DNA from: Dichetophora obliterata
Lineage: Eukaryota > Arthropoda > Insecta > Diptera > Sciomyzidae
Direction: 5' to 3'
NCBI GenBank assembly: GCA_963920525.1
Contig: OY986439.1
Coordinates: 30,204,319 to 30,268,318 of the forward strand
DNA: 64,000 nucleotides
Part shown: positions 1 to 10,340 of the stretch, piece after piece
Numbering within the stretch: the first letter of the stretch is position 1
Layout: the number at the start of each line of letters is the position of its first letter
Position numbers and translations under genes: made by a program
Notes under the pieces: generated by a model
The model's database searches: none
Seen by the model: only the letters and a program-made list of their open reading frames with translations
What the model was told of the DNA's origin: nothing

Positions 1-98
1 AAGGAGCCGAAAGAAGATTACGACGATAACGAAGACTCGAAGAAATCAAACAACTCGGCAACACGGCTGTCAAGTCATTTCACACTGCACTTTTTCCA

Positions 99-129
<31 letters not shown>

Positions 130-149
130 TCGCGCCCACCCACTTAAGT
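1..149 (-). other. 3' UTR start of the ZP gene with CT/CG microsatellite
   Basis: This stretch follows the stop codon of the minus-strand ZP-domain gene and should be its 3' UTR. It contains a CT dinucleotide run followed by a short CG run at about 100-135. I see no AATAAA signal on the minus strand here, so the polyadenylation site probably lies outside the window. Confidence 0.6.
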
Positions 150-1711
150 TCATGACATATTTCGAGCATTTTTTGGCATTACACCTTTCGGTCCCGGCGG
201 TGGTGGTGAAGGAATCTGTATAACTGGAAGCGCACCGGCCAGCTGGGGATTCGTAAAGGCAACCGCCCGTTCCTTCTCCGCAAATGTGGAGAAAGGTCTT
301 AAGCGCACATAGAGAAAAGCCGAGATGAGACACGAGGTGACCAAAATTCCCAACAACATAATCAAGGTTATCGCAAATCCGGGCGTGGTCATACAGATCA
401 AACCATCCTCACGCGCCGGAAAGACCATCATCTGTGGCACGGTAGCTGACCCATTGTTATTGTTCTCCTCAATGGCGAAGGTCAGATCACCCGAGGAGAC
501 CACCTTGATTACACGATTAAGGCCTACTTCCTGTTCGGGATCAACAGCACGTGCCCGACGCTGTTGCACACGTCGTTCATCACGTCGCTTACCGATGGAA
601 CCACTCACATGATATGAGTCAACATGCAGCTGTGGTGGTCCATACTGGGACTCAGGGCCCACTTGCAGATGGTGCACTTCCTGCAGATTTGGGTCGGAGC
701 ATTGATCGGGGCATTGGTAACGACAGATTTGTATGGTGCACTGGAAATGCACCTCCATGGAATCGGGGAACTTAAAGGCCTGGAAGTGTGCATAGGACAG
801 CACCGAGGCAGAAGCGCCAAAGTTCTTTATCTTGGTGAAGCGTGACATAAGCTTGGGTCGTGTTACGCAGCCACGTTGATCCACCAGTTGTATGGGTGCC
901 CGTTTACCGTCATGCGCCACACAGTTACGCACTAGCATATCGAACTTCGAATCATCGTCCTTTATGGCCAACACCATAGTCATTGTTTGACCGATCTTCA
1001 CCAAACCGGATACTTCAGAGGCCCATGGGCCCTTGCCCACCTGTATTTGCATCCAGCAGCCAACATTGTCACCGGCAAAATCAGCACGTACCACATCCAG
1101 CATATCAACGGGGAAGGGTCGAAAAGTAACACTTTTCTCATACTGATCGTGCCAGGTGCAACGTAATTTGCGTGCCTGATCCCATACCTCCTGCACCTGT
1201 GGATCATACTGCAATACGATGATGTTCTCAAAGTAGGTGCCCGACCCAGATTCATGTCCATAGCCGTAAAGTCCATTCTCAGTATTACCCGAAGTGCCGC
1301 ATTCGTGCAGGCCAATATCGAAGGTAGCCGAAGTGCGACCCAGTCCCGAGGGCAGATGCACGCAGTTCATGTTGCTGTAGTGGCCCTTGGAGAAAACGAT
1401 GCCATAGAATGGTTTGTCAAACTGCACAAACACTTTCATGCCATTCTTTTCGCATTTCACATCTAAGGAGATGATTTTGGGCATATCTTGAACCGGTGAG
1501 GCCCACACTTCATTGTTGTTCGAACCGCCGATGCTCAAGTCGGGCAATACTTGCGGCGCATGCACCTGTTGGGGCGCATATTGAGGACCATTTCCTTGCG
1601 GTGAACGCTGTTGCGGCAGTGGAGGTGGTGGACCCTGATAAGCTAGCTGTGAAGGTGGTGGTGGCGGCCCAAACGGTTGACCCAGACTTAATGGTATGCT
1701 CTGCAGATTGC
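150..1711 (-). CDS. dyl: ZP-domain membrane protein of the Miniature/Dusky/Dusky-like family, last coding exon
   Basis: This exon encodes residues 86 (shared codon) to 605 of a single-pass apical membrane protein. In Drosophila this family organises the apical extracellular matrix under forming cuticle. In order it holds: a Pro/Gln-rich linker (about 87-160), a ZP domain (about 165-424) with eleven cysteines (172, 202, 223, 270, 304, 349, 367, 410, 415, 419, 423), a basic stretch ending in RRAR (470-473) that fits the furin cleavage site of ZP proteins, a hydrophobic helix (about 524-554) and a short cytoplasmic tail with a PSPPPPGPK motif. The 3' splice site reads CTCACCTTACAG on the minus strand at 1712-1714. 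It joins in frame to the exon at 1793-1988 across an 81-bp intron. The stop is TGA at 150-152. Family membership is strong from the ZP sequence (for example RKLRCTWHDQYEKSVTFRPF). The choice of Dusky-like over Dusky or Miniature rests on overall length and is less sure. Confidence 0.93.
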
Positions 1712-1792
1712 CTGTAAGGTGAGCAACTAAAGGAATAAATGCGTTAATTAGGTTTTACAAACATTTAGGTGTGTCAGTCAGGAGAAGCTTAC

Positions 1793-1988
1793 TTCGACCA
1801 GGACCTGGTTGCGGCTGCGGCAGATTGTGTTGGTAGAGCACTTTTTGCTGTTGTTGCTGCTGCTGCTGTTGCTGTTGTGGTTCTTGTTCCGATTCGAGTG
1901 CCACCTGATCGACTTCATTGTCCAGATCGGAGAGGTCTTCATTGCCAACTATCGTCTTGACCACATCAACTTCCTCGGCAATAGCGAT
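1793..1988 (-). CDS. dyl: ZP-domain gene, second coding exon (signal peptide end, acidic stretch, polyQ)
   Basis: This 196-bp exon encodes residues 21-85 plus one base of codon 86. It has a 3' splice site (TTCTCACTTACAG, AG at 1989-1990 on the minus strand) and a 5' splice site (GTAAGC at 1787-1792). Reading from the upstream exon, the signal peptide continues as IAIA followed by EEVD, a plausible signal peptidase site near residue 24. An acidic stretch follows, then eleven glutamines (58-68) coded by mixed CAA/CAG, then a Pro/Gln segment. The reading frame is continuous with both neighbours. The polyQ is a likely site of length variation between individuals. Confidence 0.85.
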
Positions 1989-2180
1989 CTGTAAGTGAGA
2001 AAAGGCAACAGTTTGTCAATAACGATAAAAAGATTGAGTTTAATTAAAATTTTAATTTTTTAAAAATTTAAATCTTAAATCTAGACAAAAAATAAATTGT
2101 TTCTATCTTTATCAATACGATTATAATTTCTTTTTTTTTATTTTTTACATTATTACATTGGATTACATTATTTTATTGGG

Positions 2181-2476
2181 TTGGGGTCGAAATTTCATTG
2201 ACAAAATTGTACCCTACAAAATTGCCTTTTTTTAGAATTGTCTTTTACAAAATTTCCCCTTCACAAAATTTCCCTTTACAAAATTCGCCTTTACGAAACT
2301 GTACAAAAAATAAATTAAAAAATAATATGTTGATACTGTGAAAAAGCGCGCTTTTCGTAAAAGTGGCAATTTCGTAAAGGGTAATTTTATAATTTTATAA
2401 TTTTGGAAATTGAAATTTGTGAGGGTGAATTTTGTCAAGGGCAATTTTTGTAAGGGAAATTTCGATCCGGTCCCAA
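2181..2476. mobile_element. Short inverted-repeat element with TTTACAAAATTTCCC sub-repeats
   Basis: The ends are inverted: TTGGGGTCGAAATTTC on the left against TTGGGACCGGATCGAAATTT (complement of the right end). Both arms consist of degenerate copies of a roughly 16-bp motif like TTTACAAAATTTCCC, in opposite orientation in the two arms, so the element is nearly palindromic. A TTTTATT word flanks both sides and may be the target duplication. There is no coding capacity. The superfamily cannot be told. Confidence 0.6.
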
Positions 2477-3639
2477 TTTTATTTTATTACCAATATAACT
2501 ATAATAATAAAATTAAAACAAAAAGAAAAAGAAAAAAGCATGAATAATAAAAATAAAAAAAAAACTTACTTGATCGAAAGTTCGCAATTAAATTCATGTA
2601 ATAAATTAATATATCACAAATTAACTAACCTATATATAAAATATTTAAAAAATTAAAGTTCAAGAAAAAATATAAATAATAGTAATAAAAGAAATAATAA
2701 AATAAAAAATAAAAAATTATAAAAAATAAAAACTTTATATAACTTTATTAATAGTAATACAAATTTTTACTTTAGATCTATTTTTAATTTATGTTATAAG
2801 AGCATTTTCCCCAAAAGGTCTACCGTGTCTGAAAAAATAAATGTTACTGAAAATTGTTTTAAATCTTAATAATAGAGAAAAAATGTTTAAATTTATATTG
2901 TGAGAGTATTGAGAGCTGATCTCAATTTGAAGTTTTAAAAAATGGCAACAAACGTGATGAGCAGCAACAAATGTGGAAAAATTTTAAAGAAAATTGAAAT
3001 TTTATAATAAGTATAATAAAAAAGTACTCCTATAATACAAAGTTTAATTTAATGTTTTCCAGTTTTCCATTTTTGCGGTCCTGAATAAAAATTTAAACGT
3101 TTTTCTCGTTCAATTAAATAAATAAAACTATAAAAAATTTTTACTTCTTTGAAGGAAAAAATTAGTATCGTAACGTATCATATTATCTATAGTTTGTATA
3201 AAAATTATTTATAAAATTTTTCAACGACTTAATTATTAATATATAGCAACGTTCTCCCAAATAATACTAAAATAACTATAATAAAAAACTCGTGCACACT
3301 TCACCGATTTTTTTCTTTTATACTGATACAGATAAAAGCCACTAGTATTTTTTGCATCGTTACGCGTCCTCTTTTCTTTGCTTATATCTTTATACAATAC
3401 TTTTGATTGCTTCCATCTTTTACACTAAACATAGGTCTCTAGAGTGCTATCAAAAAATCAAAACAGGACAAACAAGTTTAACTTTTTTTGTTTTTTTTTA
3501 ATTTTTAACAACAAAAAAGGCGTACAAATGTTACGTGCGCCAACTAGGAAAGGCCCCTATATTCGAGTATAATAAAAATTAGAATTGTATTATTGATTAT
3601 TTTTATATTGGTGATACATTTTTTTGTGTAAGTTTTAGT
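2477..3639. other. AT-rich intronic sequence, nothing recognised
   Basis: The sequence is very AT-rich with many A and T runs. I see no coding frame with family resemblance, no terminal repeats and no RNA gene. Confidence 0.5.
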
Positions 3640-5340
3640 TTTAATTTTAGTAGAAGTTGTAATTGTAGTTTTAGTTTAAGTCTTAGTGTTAATGTTTTAG
3701 TCTTAGTATAAGTCTTAGTCTTAGCCTAAGTCTAAGCCTTAGCCTTAGCCTTAGCCTTAGCCTTAGCCTTAGCCTTAGCCTTAGCCTTAGCCTTAGCCTT
3801 AGCCTTAGCCATAGTCGTAGTCGTAGTCGTAGTCGTAGTCGTAGTCGTAGTCGTAGTCGTAGTCGTAGTCGTAGTCGTAGTCGTAGTCGTAGTCTTAGTC
3901 TTAGTCTTAGTCTTAGTCTTAGTCTTAGTCTTAGTCTTAGTCTTAGTCTTAGTCTTTGTCTTTGTCTTAGTCTTAGTCTTTGTCTTAGTCTTAGTCTTAG
4001 TCTTAGTCTTAGTCTTAGTCTTAGTCTTAGTCTTAGTCTTAGTCTTAGTCTAAGTCTTTAGTCGTAGTCGTAGTCGTAGTCGTAGATTTAAACTACTGCA
4101 TAGATTTAAACTAAAAGAAATAAGCAGCTGTGATTCATACGCAGCGCTAGAAGATGCAAAGCACATACTTTTCGAATGTGAAAAGTGGTTGGAGGAGAGA
4201 CGAGCTTTAAATGATATGCTAGGTGTTACATTAACTCAAGAGAATCTGTTGAACGAAATGCTAAAATCTGAACATACATGGACTTTGTGTGAAAGACACA
4301 TAAATAAAATATTAAAGGAGAGAAACTTCAGTAGTTCCGAACCTCCTTGCTTAAGGAGGACGTAGGAATCTTATGAAATCAAACCCCCGTCCTGATGAAA
4401 TGCTGACGCGGTTCCGGGGTGGAGCTGGTGGAGTATCGTGGGGCACTAGATGATAGCGCGCTATCACTACGTCCAACAAAAAAAAGAGTCTTAGCCTTTG
4501 TCTTAATCTAAGTCTTAGTCTTAGTCTTAGTCTTAGCCTTTGTCTTAATCTAAGTCTTAGTCTTAGTCTTAGTTTAAGCCTAAGTCTTAATCTTAGTTTA
4601 AGTTTTAGACTTAGTCTTAGTCTTAGTCTTAGTTTAAGCCTAAGTCTTAATCTTAGTCTTAGTCTAAGTCTTAGTCTTAGCCTTAGCCTTAGTCTTAGTC
4701 TTAGTCTTAGTTTAAGCCTTAGTCTTAATCTTAGTTTTAGTTTTAGACTTAGTCTTAGTCTTAGTTTAAGCCTAAGTCTTAATCTTAGTTTTAGTTTTAG
4801 ACTTAGACTTAGTCTTAGTCTTAGTCTTAGTCTAAGTCTTAGTCTTAGCCTTAGTCTTAGTCTTAGTCTTAGCCTTAGTCTTAGTCTTAGTCTTAGCCTT
4901 TGTCTTAGTCTTAGTCTTAGTCTTAGTCTTAGTCTTAGTCTTAGTCTTAGTCTTAGTCTTAGTCTTAGTCTTAGTTTAAGCCTAAGTCTTAATCTTAGTC
5001 TTAGTTTTAGTTTTAGACTTAGTCTTAGTCTTAGTCTTAGTCTTAGTCTTAGTCTTAGTCTTAGTCTTAGTCTAAGTCTTAGTCTTAGCCTTAGTCTTAT
5101 TCTTATTATTAGTCTTAGACTTAGACTTAGACTTAGACTTAGACTTAGTCTTAGTCTTAGTCTTAGTCTTAGTCTTAGTCTTAGTCTTAGTCTTAGTCTC
5201 AGTCTTAGTCTTAGTCTTAGTCTTAGTCTTAGTCTTAGTCTTAGTTTTAGCCGTAGTCTTAGTCTGAGTCTTAGCCTTAGCCTTAGTCTTAGTCTTAATC
5301 TTAATGTTCGTCTTAGTCTCAGTATTAGTTTTAATTTTAT
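3640..5340. repeat. Hexanucleotide array (TTAGTC and variants)
   Basis: Roughly 1.3 kb of hexamers is split by an insertion at 4086-4486. Blocks of pure variants follow one another: TTAGCC (about 3733-3810), GTAGTC (about 3812-3893), TTAGTC (about 3894-4050), GTAGTC again (about 4060-4083), then mainly TTAGTC with TTTGTC, TTAGCC and TAAGCC interruptions (4490-5300). Both flanks decay gradually (TTTTAG, TTAATC), as expected of an old microsatellite that grew by slippage and unequal exchange. The unit is similar to, but not the same as, the TTAGG arthropod telomere repeat. Confidence 0.95.
4086..4486 (+). pseudogene. 5'-truncated R1-clade non-LTR retrotransposon tail
   Basis: An open frame at 4102-4365 encodes 87 residues ending at TAG. 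It has the layout of the extreme C-terminus of R1-clade reverse transcriptase proteins: a Cys/His cluster (C-D-S-Y, then EDAKHILFECEKW), then RRALNDMLG, LTQENLLNEML and a basic terminal helix (INKILKER). A roughly 120-bp 3' UTR and a short A-run (about 4476-4485) follow, after which the hexamer array resumes. The rest of the element is absent, as usual for 5'-truncated target-primed insertions. Clade assignment is from recognised pattern, not a search. Confidence 0.7.
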
Positions 5341-5460
5341 ATGTAGTTTAAGTTTTTTAGTTCGTTTTTTAGTGTTTGTTTTATATATCTTCAGATTTTA
5401 TTTTTATTTTGGTTTTTATTAACAAACTTACTTTTTATGTTTATTATGTTATATTTTATT

Positions 5461-7030
5461 TATAACACAGTGCAACGCATATTTTCGGGGATGAACCAAA
5501 CCAATCCTAAACGATAGTATTTGACTGATAACAAAAGCCCAAGTTGCTTTTTCCTCTACAACGTCACAAATTCTTTTTGCAGTGGTTTTAAATTTAAATT
5601 TTTTTGATCAAAATGAAATTAAAAAATATAAAAAAAATTATATGTTTAACTTAACATATTGTGGTTCTTGTCTTCGGAAGCCTAAATTAAAATTTTCCGG
5701 GTAATATTTTTCTAAACACTTGAACCCCGTAGCTCCTTCTAGTATGGGTTAATTTGACCCTTTTTTTGGAAAAGGACCTATAAGTCAACTTTGGATGGAG
5801 GAAAAAGGTTAAAACTTTCCAAAAATTCTTCAGAAAATTTCACTAGGGGTCATCCAAGACAAGTAACCTCTACGAGTTAAATGTTTTACATAAAAAATAG
5901 ACCGAAAAGATGATACATTTATTTTTAAGCAAATATTGCGTCATGCTATAGTAATATCTTCATTTAGTAATAAATTTGTAATATTATAACGGTCCGGCGT
6001 AACGGTATAAAGCTATAATTAAATTCGTAATACATTATAAATTATAGTAACAAATTACGTAAGTTGTATTAAGATGGCTTAGCTTAGAACTTCAATTAAG
6101 TGGGAATTGAGTAAGTTAATTAAAATTGTGAAAGTGAAAGTGTGGTGGCCTTTTTTCACTGTTTGTAGCACCCATGGGTCATCAGATGTAAATTGTTGAT
6201 CATAGTATTTTTCATACGCCATAATCAGTTCCTGACTGGAATGACCTTGACTGCTTCGGGATGGTGTGAAATGAGCGCAGATATAACAAAATTTCTTTAA
6301 ATTTCCGCAGAACTCGATTGAAATCAGAATTTTTCGAAAAAAGAGCGCGACACTTTTTAATTAAATTGCTCAATTCCCACTTAATTGAATTTCTGAGCTA
6401 AGCCACCTTAATACAGCTTACGTAATTTGTTACTATAATTTATAAAGTATTACGAATATAATTATAGTTTTATACCGCTACACCGGACCGTTATATTACA
6501 AATTTATTACCAAATGAAGATAATATTATCGCTCGATGCAAAAGTTGCTTAAAAATACATGTATTACCTCTCCGGTCCGTTTTTTATGTAAAACCTTTAA
6601 CTCGTAAAGATTACTTGTCTTGGTTGACCACTAGTGAAATTTTCTGGAGAATATTTTTGTGGAAGGTTTTAACCTTTGACTACCCTCCAAAGTTGACTTG
6701 GAGGGTCTTTGCTAAAAAAGGGTCCAATTTACTCATATTGGAAGAAGTTAGGGGGTTAAAGTGTTCCGAAAAAATATTCCCCGGTAAATTCTAATTTAGG
6801 CTTCCGATACAAGAACCTCCTTGAATTAAGTTTAACATTTAATTTTTCATATTGTTTAATTCTATTTTTGACCAAAAAAGTCAAATTTAAAATCACTGTA
6901 AAAAATATTTGTGACGTAGTGGAGCAAAAAGGAACTTTGGCTTTTGTTATTAATGTAAAATACTATCGTTTGAGATTCGTTTGGTTCACCTCCGAGACAA
7001 TGACCCTCATTTTGTGTCATAGTGTAATGT
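5461..7030. mobile_element. Foldback element with arms of about 640 bp
   Basis: The left arm (about 5485-6125) is the imperfect reverse complement of the right arm (about 6353-7000). Matching landmarks include GGTCCGGCGTAACGG (5991) with CCGCTACACCGGACC (6475), AATTAAGTGGGAATTGAG (6093) with CTCAATTCCCACTTAATT (6369), and AAACGATAGTATTT (5509) with AAATACTATCGTTT (6958). The loop of about 230 bp is unique. No transposase is present. Many substitutions separate the arms, so it is not recent. Confidence 0.85.
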
Positions 7031-8252
7031 ATTATTTTGTTTTCTTTTTCCTTTTTAATAATATTTTAATTTTGGTCTATTTTTTTATTTTGTATATGCT
7101 TTTATACTTGTTTTTATTTTATTTTGATTTTGCTTATATTTTACCTTATATTATTTGCAAATAAATTATAGTTTTACATTAAATTTTTGCTTATTGCAAG
7201 TCTGTAAATCACTATAATGTTCACAGACCAAAACTAAAAAGCAAGAATATTGAAATAGGTCTTTAGGCTTCATTGTTCCTAGACAACTTTTATCATCTTT
7301 CCCATAAACCAAACATAAAAGTAAAAGAAAATGAGTAATAAATAGGAGTAAAATAGATCATTACACTTTTTTGTGATCATCACGTAACCAACGACTTCTT
7401 TTTTTTTTTTTTGAAACGCACTTAAAACAACTATGCATTTTTTTAAGGCTACTCTGAAACTATACACACAATGCATCAAAAAAGCTGACCACGTTCAACA
7501 GTGACCAAGTGACACAATTTCAATAAGTTTTACTCTCGTATGTAGGCACAACCTAGGCCTTACTTTAAGCCGGGTTGACAAGTAGTCTAAATTGGAGACA
7601 CTTTATTTCTGTTATTCTTTTTTTTTATCAAGCTACTCTGCTTTCCGCCACAACTCATCAACTTTTTGATGCTATGCAGAAGCTGCTAGTGCGTCGTCGT
7701 TAAATTGAGCCAAGTAGTGCGATTGTGGCTTGAATGATAAATATACAAAGACTGTGATATGTTATGCTGCGAAAAACTTTCTTTAGCCATATTTACACCT
7801 TTCAATGTGACTAGGTCTTGGAGAGAAGATGAAGCAAAGTAAGACAATTAGAAATAAATTAAGAAAATGAAAACATACATTACTGTTCCGGGTTAAACAA
7901 AATTGAGTTCAATTCATTAAACATTTGATTTTGCGATATCATCTCTGAATATCGAAGTTACCGTTATATGAAGGTTATGAAAACAACTAGGTACTTAAGG
8001 TAATTTGGGTAATCTTGATTCGTTTAAGGAAAACTATCTTTTAATTGCTTATGATAACGTTATTAATGCAAAGTTTACCATTTTGTCCAAAAAACACTTC
8101 TTTGCCAAAAAAGCTAATAAAAATAAAAAGAGGGCTTATTTTTTTTAAACACTATCTAATACAGTTTTTACGAAAAAAATGTTTAAATGTAAAACCCCGT
8201 ATCAGGGACAGATTTGGCTACTATATTTCTTGTGCATTTGTACCTTCATATA
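7031..8252. other. Intronic sequence, nothing recognised
   Basis: The stretch is AT-rich with short T and A runs. I found no coding frame with family resemblance and no terminal repeat. Confidence 0.45.
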
Positions 8253-9036
8253 TGGGCAAATCCACAGAAAAGTCAACCGTGACCAAGAAAATAAAACTTA
8301 TTTAAAAGGTATTTTTTTAGGATATTATCATAAATTAGAATTAGCATATATTACAATATAACGTATAAGAATTTATACATAAATTCATTTACCATGCTGA
8401 TCAAATCGCCTGCACTGTTTCACAAATATAGTTTTTCTTTTTCGTAAATGTTTAGTAAAGGTTTCATAAACTTTTTTGTTTTAGTAAAAATGGAAGACAA
8501 TAGCTAAAGATATCGAAAAAATGATTGAGGTAAGGAAAGGATAATATATTAAATTTGTTTTTTAATTGCTAATTTTCATTATTACTTAACTACTTAACTA
8601 CCTAATTACTTAATTAAACAATTAAACTACAATAGAAAAATGTGTGATGTCCGACACGTAACGTCCGAACAAATAAAATTGTTGGCTCTGACTTTAAAAA
8701 TACGATATTTGAGACAATGTTGGCCTTTTTCTTGAACTTATTTAATTTGCAATTTTTTTGTTAATTTAGACTTTCGAGGTGAGATTGACTATTTCGCAGA
8801 AAAACTCTAAGTTCGAGTCTCACAATAATATAAGTTTTTAGTAACGTACGAATGTACGAAAAACTACAAAATTTAGGTATACTGCGGTAAGATGCAGGAT
8901 GATAAAATTATTTTAAATTATACTCAGGAATAGCTATTTTACCAAATACATTTGAATTGAAAAACTGTTAAAAAATTTGCGAAATTTATTAAAAAAATTT
9001 ATGCGAATGTGACGTCCGAACGCTAGAATTTACCCA
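8253..9036 (-). mobile_element. MITE of the TGGGCATTTCC family (reverse orientation, diverged)
   Basis: The element starts TA|TGGGCAAATCC at 8251 and ends at CCCA|TA at 9033-9038. The segment at 8395-8625 is the reverse complement of the matching parts of the copies at 36677 and 42122, including the CATTTACGAAAAAG and run-on TTAATTACTTAAT motifs. In place of the CGTAACTCACGCGAC sub-repeats of those copies it carries GTAACGTCCGAAC-like words (about 8650-8672 and 9010). TA flanks fit a Tc1/mariner-type mobiliser. Confidence 0.65.
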
Positions 9037-9038
9037 TA

Positions 9039-9614
9039 TGGGGCATTCCATGGGAAATGGGAAAATAAGTTATTTTCTTAAATTGTTACGACTATAACCA
9101 ATTTATTCTTAACGCAATGTATAATAGTTAAATTTACATGATCTGTAAATTATTTAGAAAAAACAAGATTAAGTATTTTTTTCACAATTTATTTATTTAT
9201 TGTAGTTGTTGTTTGTTGTGAACGAGTCGTACGATTTTCACCAGTCACAACACGATGTCCCACCAGTCACAATTTCTATTTTCTATATTTTCTTGTAGAA
9301 ACTAAACTTGGTGCTAATTTTTAGTTTCTGTTAAAGTCTATTTAATCATTTTATAGCATAGTAAAAGACATCTGGCTATGTATACTTTTTGGCCGAAAAT
9401 CGCGATAGACAGTGCAGAAGGCGAAGGTGAGGTATTTTTGACTGTTACACTAGTCACACTCCTTTAACCAATGAAATTTCACCAAAATATTTATATAATT
9501 TATTTGTTTCGGTAAAAGCTTTATTAGTCGGTTCATAATATATTGTACAGTTACAGGTCTAAACATTAGAAATTCTGGAATAAACTGTCCCACCAGTCAC
9601 TATGGAAAGCCCCA
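9039..9614. mobile_element. TA-flanked MITE with TGGGGCWTTCCAT termini
   Basis: The terminal inverted repeats are TGGGGCATTCCATGG on the left and TGGGGCTTTCCATAG (complement of the right end), each flanked by TA. The left TA (9037-9038) is also the right TA of the preceding MITE, so the two elements abut. Inside, CCACCAGTCAC occurs three times (about 9240, 9260 and 9590), the last next to the right terminus. There is no coding capacity. Confidence 0.7.
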
Positions 9615-9675
9615 TATGTTAATTGCTAAATTATTTTTTTTAACTCTTAAATATATAACTTTTTAGAATTATATT

Positions 9676-10340
9676 TGAGCTTAAAACTTAGTACTCTGTT
9701 CGTTTGCGTGAAATTTCGCTGGCAACATCTATTTATTTGTTGAGTCAAATTTCTGACTTAAAGATTGTTGCGAGGAATTTCTATGGCAACGTTTCTCAGA
9801 GAGACTCAGAGAATAAGTTGGGAGATTTCATATGATCTTTCTCTTATCACTCCAAAATAAATAGGCAGTACAATTAAATTGTCGTGAAAAAATGTTGCTC
9901 AGAAAAATGCTGCGATAATTTCACGCAGTGGAACAGAGTACTGCTCTGACGAACATGTTGTGAAAATTTCCACGCTTGTTTCGCAGCTGTCACATATGGA
10001 ATTTCATATGAAGCTGAACAAAGTACTATGCTTTAAGCACGTAACAAGCGTGGAAGTTTTCACAACAAGTTCGTCAGAGCAGTACTCTGTTCCGCTGCAT
10101 GAAATGATTGCAACATGTTTCTGAGCAACATTTATTCACGACAATTTAAATGTACTGCCTATTTGTTTTGAAGTGAAAAGAGAGAGATCATATGAAATTT
10201 CTCCACTCACTCATTGAGTCACTCTGAGAAACGTTGCCATAGGAACTTCTTGGAACAAAATATATGTCAGAATTTTCACGCAACAAATGAATGTTGTCAG
10301 CGAAATTTCACGCAAAAAAACATAGTACTATGCTTAATGC
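9676..10340. mobile_element. Near-complete 660-bp palindromic element
   Basis: The arms of about 325 bp are reverse complements with a loop of about 35 bp near 10000-10020. Matching landmarks include TGCGTGAAATTTCGCTG (9705) with CAGCGAAATTTCACGCA (10298), CTATGGCAACGTTTCTCAGA (9781) with TCTGAGAAACGTTGCCATAG (10224), and AGTACTGCTCTGACGAAC with GTTCGTCAGAGCAGTACT around the centre. Each arm itself starts and ends with AGTACTCTGTTC-like inverted ends, which suggests two copies of a roughly 250-bp MITE arranged head to head about a shared core. Confidence 0.8.

Noticed and set aside
325..1466. Plus-strand frames opposite the ZP exon
   Set aside because: They are antisense shadows of a strongly recognisable minus-strand coding exon.
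3640..5340. Telomere
   Set aside because: The hexamers are imperfect, lie inside a gene intron by my reconstruction and are flanked by normal sequence. Flies lack canonical telomere repeats.
6868..7164. 98-residue frame rich in Phe, Tyr and Leu
   Set aside because: It begins in the foldback arm and ends in AT-rich DNA. The composition is what T-rich sequence gives by chance.
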